From contig NZ_BMQM01000034.1 in assembly GCF_014648115.1 (NCBI RefSeq), positions 1-40,041 of the forward strand: a DNA stretch of 40,041 bases. Direction: 5' to 3'. This DNA is from Deinococcus seoulensis (lineage in GTDB: Bacteria > Deinococcota > Deinococci > Deinococcales > Deinococcaceae). A program made the translations under genes and the position numbers. This document shows positions 31,599 to 38,521 of this stretch, one piece after another; position 1 is the first letter of the stretch, and the number at the start of each line of letters is the position of its first letter. The notes under the pieces were generated by a model. It was not told the DNA's origin and ran no database searches. It saw only the letters and a list, made by a program, of their open reading frames with translations.

Positions 31599-32185
31599 AC
31601 GTCCGCGAGTACTACTCCTACCTGTCCGCCGCACGAGCCCAGCTGTGGAACTTCCTGCGGGCCCTGCCGCCCGCCGATCTCGACCGCGACCTGATCGACA
31701 GCGGTGACCGGTTCCACAACATCAAGGACCTGCTGCTGCACGTCACGGACGTCGAGGACCACTGGATTCACGGTGTCGTGCTGAGCGACAGCGTCCACCA
31801 GCGGTACCCGCACGACTGGGTGCGCCCGCAGGCCACGCAGTACGACCTGAACTGGATCCTGGAGTACAGCCGGGAAGTCAGCGGCCGCACCGCCGCGTTC
31901 CTGGACAGCGACCCGGACCTGAACCGCAGCGTGAAACTGGTGCAGGACGACCCGGCCAGCGACACCGTCACGCTGGACCAGCTGCTGTGGAACGTCATGA
32001 CCCACGAGGTCCGGCACACCGCGCAGATCGCCCTGATGATCCGCCAGCTGGGCCACACGCCCCCCTGGCTGGACTACATGCGCTTCGCGCGCCCGCAGGT
32101 CACGCCCGGACAGGCCAGCGCAGATGCGACAGACCTCGACGCCGCCGACCCCGACGCTGCCGACCCCGACAGCGACGACCTGTAA
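31595..32185 (+). CDS. DinB family protein
   Basis: A 196-residue four-helix-bundle protein of the DinB/YfiT family, metal-binding proteins greatly expanded in Deinococcus. [25 protein letters not shown] forms helix 1; the histidine of [17 protein letters not shown] and of [26 protein letters not shown] would bind the metal. The C-terminus is a repeat-like acidic tail ([17 protein letters not shown]). ATGA overlap with dus indicates coupling; a TATACT 11 nt before the start may give an extra promoter. Confidence 0.88.
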
Positions 32186-32212
32186 CGCCCGGCCGTCCTA
32201 CCGGGTCCGCAC

Positions 32213-32251
32213 GCGCAGCGCCGCCCCTCTATCAGAGGGGCGGCGCTGCGC
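32213..32251 (+). terminator. Long hairpin after DinB-family gene
   Basis: A perfect 17-bp stem (32213-32229 with 32235-32251) with loop TATCA, 28 nt after the stop codon. Nearly all GC, with no T run, so termination is likely but not certain. Confidence 0.7.
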
Positions 32252-32276
32252 CTTGCAGGATCAGCCGCGCATGATT

Positions 32277-32411
32277 GTGCGGACTCCGATTGAATGGCTT
32301 ATAAAGCCGCTGGGTCCGAGCGAAGCGAGTAGCAGCAAAACGCGTCTCCGGACGTGGAGTTGACAGATCGGTGGTGTTCCGGTCTGTCAGCGAAATAAAC
32401 GGAACCCGTAT
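32277..32411 (-). repeat. Palindromic-ended repeat element, copy C (135 bp)
   Basis: Inverted relative to copies A and B. Left end GTGCGGACTCCG, right end reads ATACGGGTTCCG on the minus strand. It shares the GATTGAATGGCTT segment and the GAGCGAAGCGAGTAG stretch with the other copies, but the outer half of the terminal stem has lost pairing, so it appears decayed. Flanking base T on both sides. It separates the DinB gene terminator from the arginase gene end. Confidence 0.8.
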
Positions 32412-32500
32412 TACCAATGGAGCGGACGTTGTTCAAGCGCCAGAGGGGAAAAGCATGGAACACGTCTTCTGTAACGCCATTCCTGCTCACCCCCTCCCAG

Positions 32501-32521
32501 CCTCCCCCCTCAAGGGGGAGG
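32501..32521. terminator. Hairpin downstream of arginase gene
   Basis: CCTCCCCC with GGGGGAGG around a 5-nt loop, about 50 nt beyond the rocF stop. No T run on either side; a weak terminator or simply GC-rich DNA. Confidence 0.4.
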
Positions 32522-32574
32522 GGTAAACACTACGTGTTCATCGCTGGTCTGCCCTGAAGTTAAGAACCTGTTGA

Positions 32575-33474
32575 TTACAGGATGCGCTGTCCCAGCAGGC
32601 TGGCGGCCATGCCGACCATGACCTCGGCCGTCTGGTTGCGGGTATCCAGGATGGGATTGACTTCCACGATGTCCATGCTGGTCACGCGGCCCGATTCGCT
32701 CAGGAGTTCCATCAGCAGGTGACCCTCGCGGTAGGTCAGGCCGCCGGGCACGGGCGTGCCCACGCCGGGGCACACGCTGGGGTCCAGGGCGTCCGCGTCG
32801 AACGACACGTGCAGGCGGCTCAGGTGCCCCAGGCGTTCCATGGTTTCCTCGTGAATGCGGGTCATGCCCAGCTGGTCCACGTCCTTCATGGTGTAGGCCT
32901 TCACGCCGGCCTCGCGCATCAGGTCACGCTCGTAGGTGTCGACGCTGCGGATGCCGATCATGACGATGTCCTCGGGGCGCATGTGCCAGTCGCCGCCCAG
33001 GCCGGTCAGGCGCGGGTCGCCCCGCCCGGTCAGCGCCGCGACCGGCATGCCGTGAATGTTCCCGCTGGGACTGCTCTGGGGCGTGTTGTAGTCGGTGTGC
33101 GCGTCCACCCAGATCAGGCCCGTGCGTTCACCGGCCGGGTTGCCGCGCAGGGCGTTGCCGGTCACGGTGCCCATGCTGACGCTGTGATCGCCGCCCAGCG
33201 TCAGCGGGAAGGTCCCGGCCGGCAGCGCGGCGACCTGTTCGGCGGCGGCGCGGCAGGCGTCCAGGATCGGGTCGAGGAACACCAGTCCGCCTTCCTCGTG
33301 CTTGTCGATGCTTTCGGGCAGCGCCACGCGCACGTCCCCGAGGTCCGTGACGCTGTGCCCCAGGTCACGCAGCGCGCGGCTCAGGTGGGCGTTCCGCAGG
33401 GCGCTGGGGCCCATGTCCACGCCGCGTCGCCCGGCGCCGAGATCCATGGGAATACCGAGAATCGAGATGTTCAT
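32575..33474 (-). CDS. rocF: Arginase
   Basis: Hydrolyses arginine to ornithine and urea with a two-manganese centre. 299 residues, normal length. The metal motifs GGDHSVSMG, WVDAHTDYNTP and FDADALDPS are intact, with the N-terminal ILGIPMDLGAGRRGVDMGPSALR and C-terminal SMDIVEVNPILD. ATG start with TAAGCT 6 nt upstream. Together with argB it points to control of arginine turnover, though the genes are separate units. Confidence 0.95.
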   Translation of the reverse strand: MNISILGIPMDLGAGRRGVDMGPSALRNAHLSRALRDLGHSVTDLGDVRVALPESIDKHEEGGLVFLDPILDACRAAAEQVAALPAGTFPLTLGGDHSVSMGTVTGNALRGNPAGERTGLIWVDAHTDYNTPQSSPSGNIHGMPVAALTGRGDPRLTGLGGDWHMRPEDIVMIGIRSVDTYERDLMREAGVKAYTMKDVDQLGMTRIHEETMERLGHLSRLHVSFDADALDPSVCPGVGTPVPGGLTYREGHLLMELLSESGRVTSMDIVEVNPILDTRNQTAEVMVGMAASLLGQRIL

Positions 33475-33480
33475 GCACCC

Positions 33481-33486
33481 AGCTTA
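33481..33486 (-). promoter_or_regulatory. -10 box (TAAGCT), leaderless rocF
   Basis: TAAGCT, then 6 nt, then ATG at 33474. Confidence 0.65.
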
Positions 33487-33603
33487 AGGGTCGCTGCGGG
33501 GTATGCCTTGCGGCTGCAACATTATTTTCAGCTTGCGTGACCCAGTCGCGCCCCGCGAGTATTCAGGTGAATATTCATGCTCCGCAGATCCGGTGCGTGG
33601 CCT

Positions 33604-34128
33604 TCAGGTGTGCGCCCAGAGGCTCAGCGGGCCGTCCTGGTCGCTGTGGCCGCTGCCGACCAGCCGGAACCCCAGTTTCTGCACCACCCGGCTGCTGGCG
33701 GGGTTCGAGGTGGCCGTCTGTGCGGTCACGGTCACCACGCCCGCCGCGTGCAGGTGCGCCACCAGCGCGCCCACCGCCTCGGTCGCGTAGCCCCGCCCGC
33801 GCGCCTCCGGGGTCAGGCCGTACCCGATCTGCTGCTCGCCCTGTCCGTTCACGCCGCCCAGCACGCCCAGTTGCCCCAGCGCGGTCAGGTTGCCCCGGTG
33901 AACCGCGATGAACGTGCCGTCCATCTCGCCCTGCCCGGCGTTCAGGTCAGCCAGCAGCGCCGGGAGCAGCGGCAGCGCGTCCCCCGGCCATTCCGGCGGG
34001 AAGTACACGTCCTGCATGCCGTCCGGGGTGGGCAGCGGGCACACGAACCCGGCGCCTTCCAGGCGGCGTGCCATCACGGCGCGGGTCAGGGGCAGCAGAA
34101 GTAAACGGGGACTCAAGAGCGCAGGCAC
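33604..34128 (-). CDS. GNAT acetyltransferase, RimJ/RimL type
   Basis: A 174-residue N-acetyltransferase. PALLSPRLLLLPLTRAVM opens the domain; EQQIGYGLTPEARGRGYATEAVGALV is motif A and VTAQTATSNPASSRVVQKLGFRLVG the C-terminal motif. The GTG at 34128 is set by TACGCT exactly 6 nt upstream; the open frame continues far beyond but without family similarity. Substrate unknown. Confidence 0.87.
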   Translation of the reverse strand: MPALLSPRLLLLPLTRAVMARRLEGAGFVCPLPTPDGMQDVYFPPEWPGDALPLLPALLADLNAGQGEMDGTFIAVHRGNLTALGQLGVLGGVNGQGEQQIGYGLTPEARGRGYATEAVGALVAHLHAAGVVTVTAQTATSNPASSRVVQKLGFRLVGSGHSDQDGPLSLWAHT

Positions 34129-34134
34129 CGCACC

Positions 34135-34140
34135 AGCGTA
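34135..34140 (-). promoter_or_regulatory. -10 box (TACGCT), leaderless acetyltransferase gene
   Basis: TACGCT, then 6 nt, then GTG at 34128. Confidence 0.6.
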
Positions 34141-34275
34141 CTCTGGATGGCCAGCCCCCCGGACGGCCGGGACGCGCCGGGCTAGACTCGGGGTCATCCT
34201 CCCGCCCGGCCCGCGCCGACGGCCACCTGTGTTCAGGCGCGCTGGCGTCACCTTCCGCCCCACCTTTGAGCATTC

Positions 34276-34932
34276 ATGACCCAGGCGACCCCAGACCCCC
34301 ACCACCCACCAGCTTCCGAACCGCTCGGGAAACGCCTGATGCTCCTGGCGGATTTCGTGCATCCGTTCGTGTACCGCGAGGGCTTCCCGCAGGGCGTGCC
34401 GCCGGTCGATGCGGTCCTGGCCGCCGGTGACCTGCCGGGCTACTACCTGGAATTCCTGGCGACCAAGATGACGGTCCCGGTCATCTACGTGCACGGCAAC
34501 CACGAGAACGAATTCGTGACCGAGGGTGAACGCCGCGTACCGCCGAGGGGCGTGATCGCCGCGCACGGCCGCGTGGTCGAGGAAGCCGGGCTGCGTGTCG
34601 CCGGGTGGGGCGGCGCGCCCCGCTACCGCGAGAAGGGCCACGGGCAGTACACGGACACGCAGGCCCGCGTGGGACTGGCGCAACTGGCGTGGCGCGCCCG
34701 GCGCGGCGTGGACGTGCTGCTCACGCACGCGCCGCCCACCGGGCCGCACGCCGGAACGGACTTCGCGCACCGGGGCTGCGAGTCCATCACGCGCTTCATG
34801 ACCCGGCGGCACCCGCGGCTGGTCGTGCACGGCCACATTCACGAGTACGAGGGAAAGAAGGTCGAGTACACCGACCCGGTCAGCGGCGCGCGGGTCGTGA
34901 ACGCCTACGGGTACCGCCTGCTGGACCTGTAG
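34276..34932 (+). CDS. Calcineurin-like metallophosphoesterase
   Basis: A 218-residue two-metal phosphoesterase. AAGDLPGYY, VHGNHENEF, LLTHAPPTG and VVHGHIHEYEG supply the metal ligands in the usual order; the first DxH site is altered (LLADFVHP), with Asp and His further apart than in DxH. Substrate unknown (protein, nucleotide or sugar phosphates). ATG at 34276; a -10-like TAGACT at 34183-34188 could give an ~80-nt leader. Divergent from the acetyltransferase gene. Confidence 0.88.
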   Translation: MTQATPDPHHPPASEPLGKRLMLLADFVHPFVYREGFPQGVPPVDAVLAAGDLPGYYLEFLATKMTVPVIYVHGNHENEFVTEGERRVPPRGVIAAHGRVVEEAGLRVAGWGGAPRYREKGHGQYTDTQARVGLAQLAWRARRGVDVLLTHAPPTGPHAGTDFAHRGCESITRFMTRRHPRLVVHGHIHEYEGKKVEYTDPVSGARVVNAYGYRLLDL

Positions 34933-34966
34933 CGCGGCGAGGTCCGCAGCCCCGGTGCGCGAAGTA

Positions 34967-35022
34967 CCGGACCTGCAGCACTGGGCCTACAGTGCCGGAC
35001 CTGCAGCACCGGACCTGCAGTG
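34967..35022 (+). repeat. Tandem repeat, 4 x 14 bp
   Basis: Four contiguous 14-bp units: CCGGACCTGCAGCA, CTGGGCCTACAGTG, CCGGACCTGCAGCA, CCGGACCTGCAGTG. Units 1 and 3 are identical and units 2 and 4 share the TG end, so it can also be read as 2 x 28 bp. It starts 34 bp after the metallophosphoesterase stop. Confidence 0.85.
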
Positions 35023-35224
35023 CGCAACCGTGAGGACAGTCACGCTGAATGCGGTCTGGCACGCAATTTTACTTAAGGCCGGGTGTACGTCTGGCACATG
35101 CAGCCCTGACAGACGCGCGGCATACTTCAGTCCGGCCTGGTGAGGTCGCACGCGCAGAACGTCCCCAGCGGAACGGGCAGCGCCGGGCGATCAGGCCAGA
35201 GGGAGACGCCCACCTCTTCACCAA

Positions 35225-35317
35225 CGGGCGCGCGAGCGGGCCAAGGCAGGCAGCAGGCGGGTTCGAGTCCCACCACCCGCACCCAGCAGGAACAGGCCGG
35301 TTCAACTCCGGGGCACG
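35225..35317 (+). other. tRNA-like remnants
   Basis: GCGGGTTCGAGTCCCAC (35257-35273) has the T-arm form, followed by an acceptor-like CACCCGC. A D-arm-like GCGAGCGGGCCAAGG lies upstream, but the anticodon arm is missing. A second T-arm-like CCGGTTCAACTCCGG follows about 25 bp later. These look like deleted or degenerate tRNA copies; a structured RNA with a tRNA-like part is an alternative. Confidence 0.4.
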
Positions 35318-35433
35318 ACAGGTCACGCGCAGGACACACAGGCCGGACCTACAGACAGGACACACCACGTTGGCGTTTCACGCGCGGTCAGGGCGATTCA
35401 TCCCTGGCCGCGCGCGTTCATGGGCGGCCCCGC

Positions 35434-35439
35434 TATGCT
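35434..35439 (+). promoter_or_regulatory. -10 box (TATGCT), leaderless exported-protein gene
   Basis: TATGCT, then 7 nt, then ATG at 35447. Confidence 0.65.
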
Positions 35440-35446
35440 GTGGCGC

Positions 35447-35983
35447 ATGCCCCTGCCTGCCGCTGCCCTGCCCGCTGCTGCCCAGCGTGCCCGCACGGCG
35501 CGTCCGGGCGGGTGGGCCGCCACGCTGGCCGTCAGTGCCCTGCTCTGCCTGACCGGAGTGACCGGCGCGGCCGGGCGCGTGAACCCGGCGCCGCCCGGCA
35601 CGCTGACCCTGACCTTCGCGCTGCGGGACTTCCTGCTGAACCGCGAGGCGCCCAACCGACTGACCCTGACCACCCCCTGGAGCACGCACGAGGGCGTCCT
35701 GAGCGGCGCGCCGCACCCGGACCCGGCCCGCCGCGCCTACTACGCCCGGCCCGCCCCGCTGCGCTGGCCGCTGCTGGCCCCGGCAGGCACGCGGCCCGGC
35801 CCCTACCCGGCGCGGGTGGCGGGGCAACTGTTCACCTGCGCGGTCAGCGGCGGAACGTGCTCGGTGCGGGCCGTGACGCTGCCCGTGACGCTGCGGGTGC
35901 AGCCGGACGGGCGCGTGCAGCCGCTCGGCGTGCAACTGGACGACCCGGCGCTGCGCGGCGCTCCGCTGCGACTGCGTCCCTGA
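35447..35983 (+). CDS. Exported protein, function unknown
   Basis: A 178-residue protein with a long basic-then-hydrophobic N-terminus (RARTARPGGWAATLAVSALLCLTGVTGAAG), a signal peptide or anchor, and a beta-rich remainder (TLTLTFALRDFLLNREAPNRLTLTTPW) with one Cys pair (FTCAVSGGTCSV). No family recognised. ATG at 35447 is fixed by the near -10 box. Confidence 0.75.
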   Translation: MPLPAAALPAAAQRARTARPGGWAATLAVSALLCLTGVTGAAGRVNPAPPGTLTLTFALRDFLLNREAPNRLTLTTPWSTHEGVLSGAPHPDPARRAYYARPAPLRWPLLAPAGTRPGPYPARVAGQLFTCAVSGGTCSVRAVTLPVTLRVQPDGRVQPLGVQLDDPALRGAPLRLRP

Positions 35984-36047
35984 ATGCCCGCCCCCACCGG
36001 GCGCCGCGTTCCGGATCCCGGCGGAATCCGGGTGGCCTGGGCGGAGG

Positions 36048-36053
36048 TAGTCT
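36048..36053 (+). promoter_or_regulatory. -10 box (TAGTCT), leaderless MazG-like gene
   Basis: TAGTCT, then 6 nt, then ATG at 36060. Confidence 0.6.
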
Positions 36054-36059
36054 GGGCGG

Positions 36060-37166
36060 ATGAAGTCCGTTCCCGCTGCCGGTCCCACCGAACCCATCTC
36101 GAACGAGCCCACCTCGAACGAACTCATCTCGAACGCCGCGCGCCTGCGGGCCTTTCACGCGGCCATCGGTGAGCGCCCCGTTCCCGCGCCCACCGTGCCG
36201 GACGGAACGCTGCTGGCCCTGCGCCGCACCCTGATCCGCGAGGAATTTCAGGAGGTCGAGACCGAGTTCGCCCTGCTCGAGGCCCGCGTGCAGGCCGGTG
36301 AGGCCGTCCCTGCCGAGGACCTGACGCCGCTGGCGCACGAACTGGTGGACCTGCTGTACGTCACGTACGGCGCGCTGGACCGTCTGGGCGTGAACGCCGA
36401 CGCGGTATTCGCCGAGGTGCACCGCGCGAACATGAACAAGGTGTCCGGCCCGCTGCGCGCCGACGGCAAGATCCTCAAGCCCGAGGGCTGGCAACCGGCC
36501 GACGTGCGCCGCGTCCTGCGTGAACAGCTGACCCCCGCGACGCCTGATACGGACTCGGATGGAAGGGGCTGCAAGGACCCTTCCATCCGAGCGGATGCGA
36601 CTCGTGGAGCTGCCCCGCAGAGGAGGAGAAAAGCGGGTTCCGGGTTGTCGGCGAAACAGACGGCAGTCCGTATGACTCTCGGAGGCGCACTGTCAGGGGC
36701 GCGCTGTCAGGGGCGCAGGGAAAGGGAAGAGGCCCGCACCGGCACAGGCGGATGCGGGCCTCTTCAGGGTCTGCGGGTGATGACCTTCAGGACGCTGGTC
36801 TTCAGAACGGCGTTTCGTCGTCGGTGGGTGCGGGGGCCGGGGCGGGGCGCGGCGCGGGCCGGGCGGCCTGTTGCGGGGCCTGCTGGGCAGCCGGGCGGGT
36901 GCCGGGCGCGGCGGCCTGCGGGGCGGGACGGCTGGCCTGGGTGGGTTGCGTGCCCTGCCGGGGGGTGGCGTAGCGTTCCTGGCGTTTGCCGCCCCGGAAG
37001 ATGGCCAGCGTCACGTACTCGAATTCGCCGTCGGATTTCTCGCGGACGTGGTCGGGGTCGGTGCTTTTCGCGCCGCGTGAGTACTTCACGGCGGCCGGGA
37101 GTTTCATCTTGCGGCTGTCCACGGCGTCCAGTTCGCGGCGGCGGTAGGCGTGTCCGCGGTGAATGA
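36060..37166 (+). CDS. MazG-like dUTP/NTP pyrophosphohydrolase with read-through C-terminal extension
   Basis: Residues ~26-160 form an all-alpha MazG-like domain very similar, as I recall it, to D. radiodurans DR2231, a dUTPase of about 150 residues. The metal motif EExxE (E61, E62, E65) and ExxD (E94, D97) is intact, followed by AEVHRANMNKVSGPLRADGK and KPEGW. The family protein would end near residue 160, but repeat copy D enters the frame at residue 163 and no stop follows until 37166. The ~205 extra residues come from the repeat, the ddrB terminator and antisense ddrB, and look non-native (Arg/Gly-rich). The N-terminus carries a 3 x 15-bp in-frame repeat. The catalytic domain should still fold. 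Confidence 0.75.
   Translation: MKSVPAAGPTEPISNEPTSNELISNAARLRAFHAAIGERPVPAPTVPDGTLLALRRTLIREEFQEVETEFALLEARVQAGEAVPAEDLTPLAHELVDLLYVTYGALDRLGVNADAVFAEVHRANMNKVSGPLRADGKILKPEGWQPADVRRVLREQLTPATPDTDSDGRGCKDPSIRADATRGAAPQRRRKAGSGLSAKQTAVRMTLGGALSGARCQGRREREEARTGTGGCGPLQGLRVMTFRTLVFRTAFRRRWVRGPGRGAARAGRPVAGPAGQPGGCRARRPAGRDGWPGWVACPAGGWRSVPGVCRPGRWPASRTRIRRRISRGRGRGRCFSRRVSTSRRPGVSSCGCPRRPVRGGGRRVRGE
36090..36134 (+). repeat. In-frame tandem repeat, 3 x 15 bp
   Basis: GAACCCATCTCGAAC, GAGCCCACCTCGAAC and GAACTCATCTCGAAC, encoding EPISN, EPTSN and ELISN (residues 11-25) in the disordered N-terminus before the MazG-like domain. Confidence 0.85.
36547..36673 (-). repeat. Palindromic-ended repeat element, copy D (127 bp)
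   Basis: Inverted relative to copies A and B. Left ATACGGACTCGG, right end ATACGGACTGCC on the minus strand. The terminal stem is a perfect 14 bp (36554-36567 with 36578-36591), with bases changed on both arms relative to A and B so that pairing is kept. On the minus strand it reads GTCTGTTTCGCC like copy B. Flanking base is G on both sides. It lies inside the extended MazG-like reading frame. Confidence 0.85.
36726..36765 (-). terminator. Terminator of ddrB
   Basis: A perfect 13-bp stem (36726-36738 with 36753-36765) and 14-nt loop, followed on the minus strand by CCCTTTCCC. It lies 36 nt after the ddrB stop. Confidence 0.75.
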
Positions 37167-37389
37167 CGAGTTCCTCGCCGTCGGGGCTGGTCCACTTGCG
37201 GGCGCCGATCAGGGTCCAGTCGAAGTCCGCCTCGTTTTCCAGGGGGAACTGGTAGCCGCCGCTGGGAACGTCGCCGCTGGTCCAGCCGAGGCGGCCGTAC
37301 TGGCGCTGGATGTCCAGCAGCTGGGCGGGGTTTTCGACGTCGACGGTGACGCGGGCGCCCAGGTCGGTGGTGAATTCGATGTGCAGCAT
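36802..37389 (-). CDS. ddrB: Single-stranded DNA-annealing protein DdrB
   Basis: DNA-damage response protein unique to Deinococcus-type bacteria; forms a ring, binds ssDNA and anneals complementary strands during early repair of broken chromosomes. 195 residues. The conserved core runs from MLHIEFTTDLGARVTVDVE through RQYGRLGWTSGDVPSGGYQFP and LVIHRGHAYRRRELDAVDSRK to EYVTLAIFRGGKRQERYA; the rest is a Pro/Ala/Gln linker ending in DDETPF, an SSB-like acidic tail for protein partners. ATG at 37389 with AAGGAG 5 nt upstream. An RDRM operator lies 53 bp upstream. Single gene with its own terminator. Confidence 0.97.
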   Translation of the reverse strand: MLHIEFTTDLGARVTVDVENPAQLLDIQRQYGRLGWTSGDVPSGGYQFPLENEADFDWTLIGARKWTSPDGEELVIHRGHAYRRRELDAVDSRKMKLPAAVKYSRGAKSTDPDHVREKSDGEFEYVTLAIFRGGKRQERYATPRQGTQPTQASRPAPQAAAPGTRPAAQQAPQQAARPAPRPAPAPAPTDDETPF

Positions 37390-37394
37390 GTGGA

Positions 37395-37400
37395 CTCCTT
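37395..37400 (-). promoter_or_regulatory. Shine-Dalgarno site of ddrB
   Basis: AAGGAG, 5 nt before the ddrB ATG; it confirms the start and shows that ddrB has a translated leader rather than a leaderless mRNA. Confidence 0.8.
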
Positions 37401-37441
37401 GAGTGGGTGGCAGGAGGCGGCGGGAGATAGCCCGTCGCTTC

Positions 37442-37458
37442 TTATGTAAATAACATAA
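37442..37458. promoter_or_regulatory. Radiation/desiccation response motif (RDRM) of ddrB
   Basis: The 17-bp palindrome TTATGTAAATAACATAA has the exact TTATGT/ACATAA arms of the RDRM consensus; only two central bases differ. In Deinococcus this site is bound by the repressor DdrO, which the protease PprI/IrrE cleaves after irradiation. It overlaps the likely -35 zone of the promoter (TTTACA, with TATCTC as the -10). Confidence 0.93.
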
Positions 37459-37502
37459 CACGGTGGCCCGGCTTACGCCACCCCCGGCCCGTTCACCCGT
37501 CC

Positions 37503-38372
37503 TCAGCGTCCCCCGGCCGCCCCACCACCCTCGCGGCCACCCTCCCGCTGCGCGCCGCCCGTCACGCGCGCCAGCACGTAATGCGCCCGGTGACCGGCCC
37601 GCGCCAGATCCACCACCTCGTACCCGCGCGACAGGTACGTGCCCAGCACCTCACGCAGCGCGTCCCGCCACGCCCGCCGCACCGGCAACTCCAGCGTCTC
37701 GGGCCGGGTCGGCACCTCGACCAGCACCCGCGCGCCCGCCAGGTATAACCGCGCCGCGCCCGGCTCCTGCGCGCCGTCCAGCGCCTCCAGCGCCACCTGC
37801 CCGCGCGGCGGCGGCGCGGGACGCTCCGCGTGCGGGCGCGTCAGGTCCCACTCGATCAGCAGGCGGTCCGCCGGGAACGCCCCGGCCCGGTCGTCCTCCA
37901 GCGCGTACCAGTCCGGCAGGTACGTCCGGGCGACCGCGCCCAGTTTGCCCAGGTTCAGCCGCGCGTTGCGCGACACCAGCGGATCGAACGTCCAGGTCAT
38001 GCGGGTCAGGCCCTGCGCCAGCGCCCGCTCACGCTGCGCGAGTTTCAGCGCGACCGCCAGCCCCGTGCCCCGCCACGCCGGATGCACCGCCAGCAGGTGA
38101 GAGTGATGCCAGACCTCCGCGCCGCGCAGCGCCGGGAACCCGAACGCCAGCCCCACCGGCACCAGACTGGCCGGATCCTCCGGCGGCAACTTCGCGTACC
38201 CGCCCAGCACGATCCCGCCCGTCACGGCACTGATACGGAACATCGTGCCGGGCAGCACCTCCCGGTCCGGGTAACCCCACGCGCTCACCTGCACCCGCTC
38301 CAGCGCCCGGAACGCCCAGGGGTCCGTCACCTCGCGGATCACGAACGGCCGCACGTGCCCGCCCTCGGCCAT
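37503..38372 (-). CDS. GNAT-superfamily protein (COG3375-like)
   Basis: A 289-residue protein whose N-terminal half is a GNAT fold: VRPFVIREVTDPWAFRALERVQVSAWG, WHHSHLLAVHPAWRGTGLAVALKLAQRERAL (acetyl-CoA loop), MTWTFDPLVSRNARLNLGKLGAVARTYLPDWY. This set is typical of COG3375 proteins, often encoded beside N-acylamino-acid racemase. ATG at 38372 is chosen near the domain start; an ATG at 38522 overlaps the racemase stop (TGATG) and would add 50 poorly conserved-looking residues but gives tight coupling. A role in acylating the racemase substrate is plausible (inference). Confidence 0.85.
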   Translation of the reverse strand: MAEGGHVRPFVIREVTDPWAFRALERVQVSAWGYPDREVLPGTMFRISAVTGGIVLGGYAKLPPEDPASLVPVGLAFGFPALRGAEVWHHSHLLAVHPAWRGTGLAVALKLAQRERALAQGLTRMTWTFDPLVSRNARLNLGKLGAVARTYLPDWYALEDDRAGAFPADRLLIEWDLTRPHAERPAPPPRGQVALEALDGAQEPGAARLYLAGARVLVEVPTRPETLELPVRRAWRDALREVLGTYLSRGYEVVDLARAGHRAHYVLARVTGGAQREGGREGGGAAGGR

Positions 38373-38521
38373 GCGCTCAGTCGTCCGCCCGGTGGTTGGG
38401 CCGGTGGACGGGCCGGCTGTCTGGTCCGCGCCGCCCTCCGGCCCGACGCCCGGCACCTGCTCGTCTGGATCACGGTCACGCGGATCACGGCCGCCCTGGT
38501 CGCCGTCGTGCGCCGGGAGCA

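Larger units (their letters stand above)
34933..35446. other. Repeat-rich region without a supported gene
   Basis: About 510 bp holding a 4 x 14-bp tandem array (34967-35022), a CATACT at 35119-35124 that could act as a -10 box, tRNA T-arm-like sequences near 35259 and 35297, and the start-proximal promoter of the next gene. Open frames here have no ribosome site or family similarity. One minus-strand frame reads WWDSNPP, the known artefact of translating the antisense of a tRNA T-arm. Confidence 0.5.

Noticed and set aside
32417..32557. Short plus-strand frame of ~46 codons starting ATGGAGCGG
   Set aside because: No ribosome site or suitably placed -10 box, low-complexity Pro/Ser/Gly content, and it runs through a hairpin; probably chance.
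35069..35368. 99-codon minus-strand frame
   Set aside because: Its WWDSNPP segment is the usual artefact of translating the antisense of a tRNA T-arm; no start signal.
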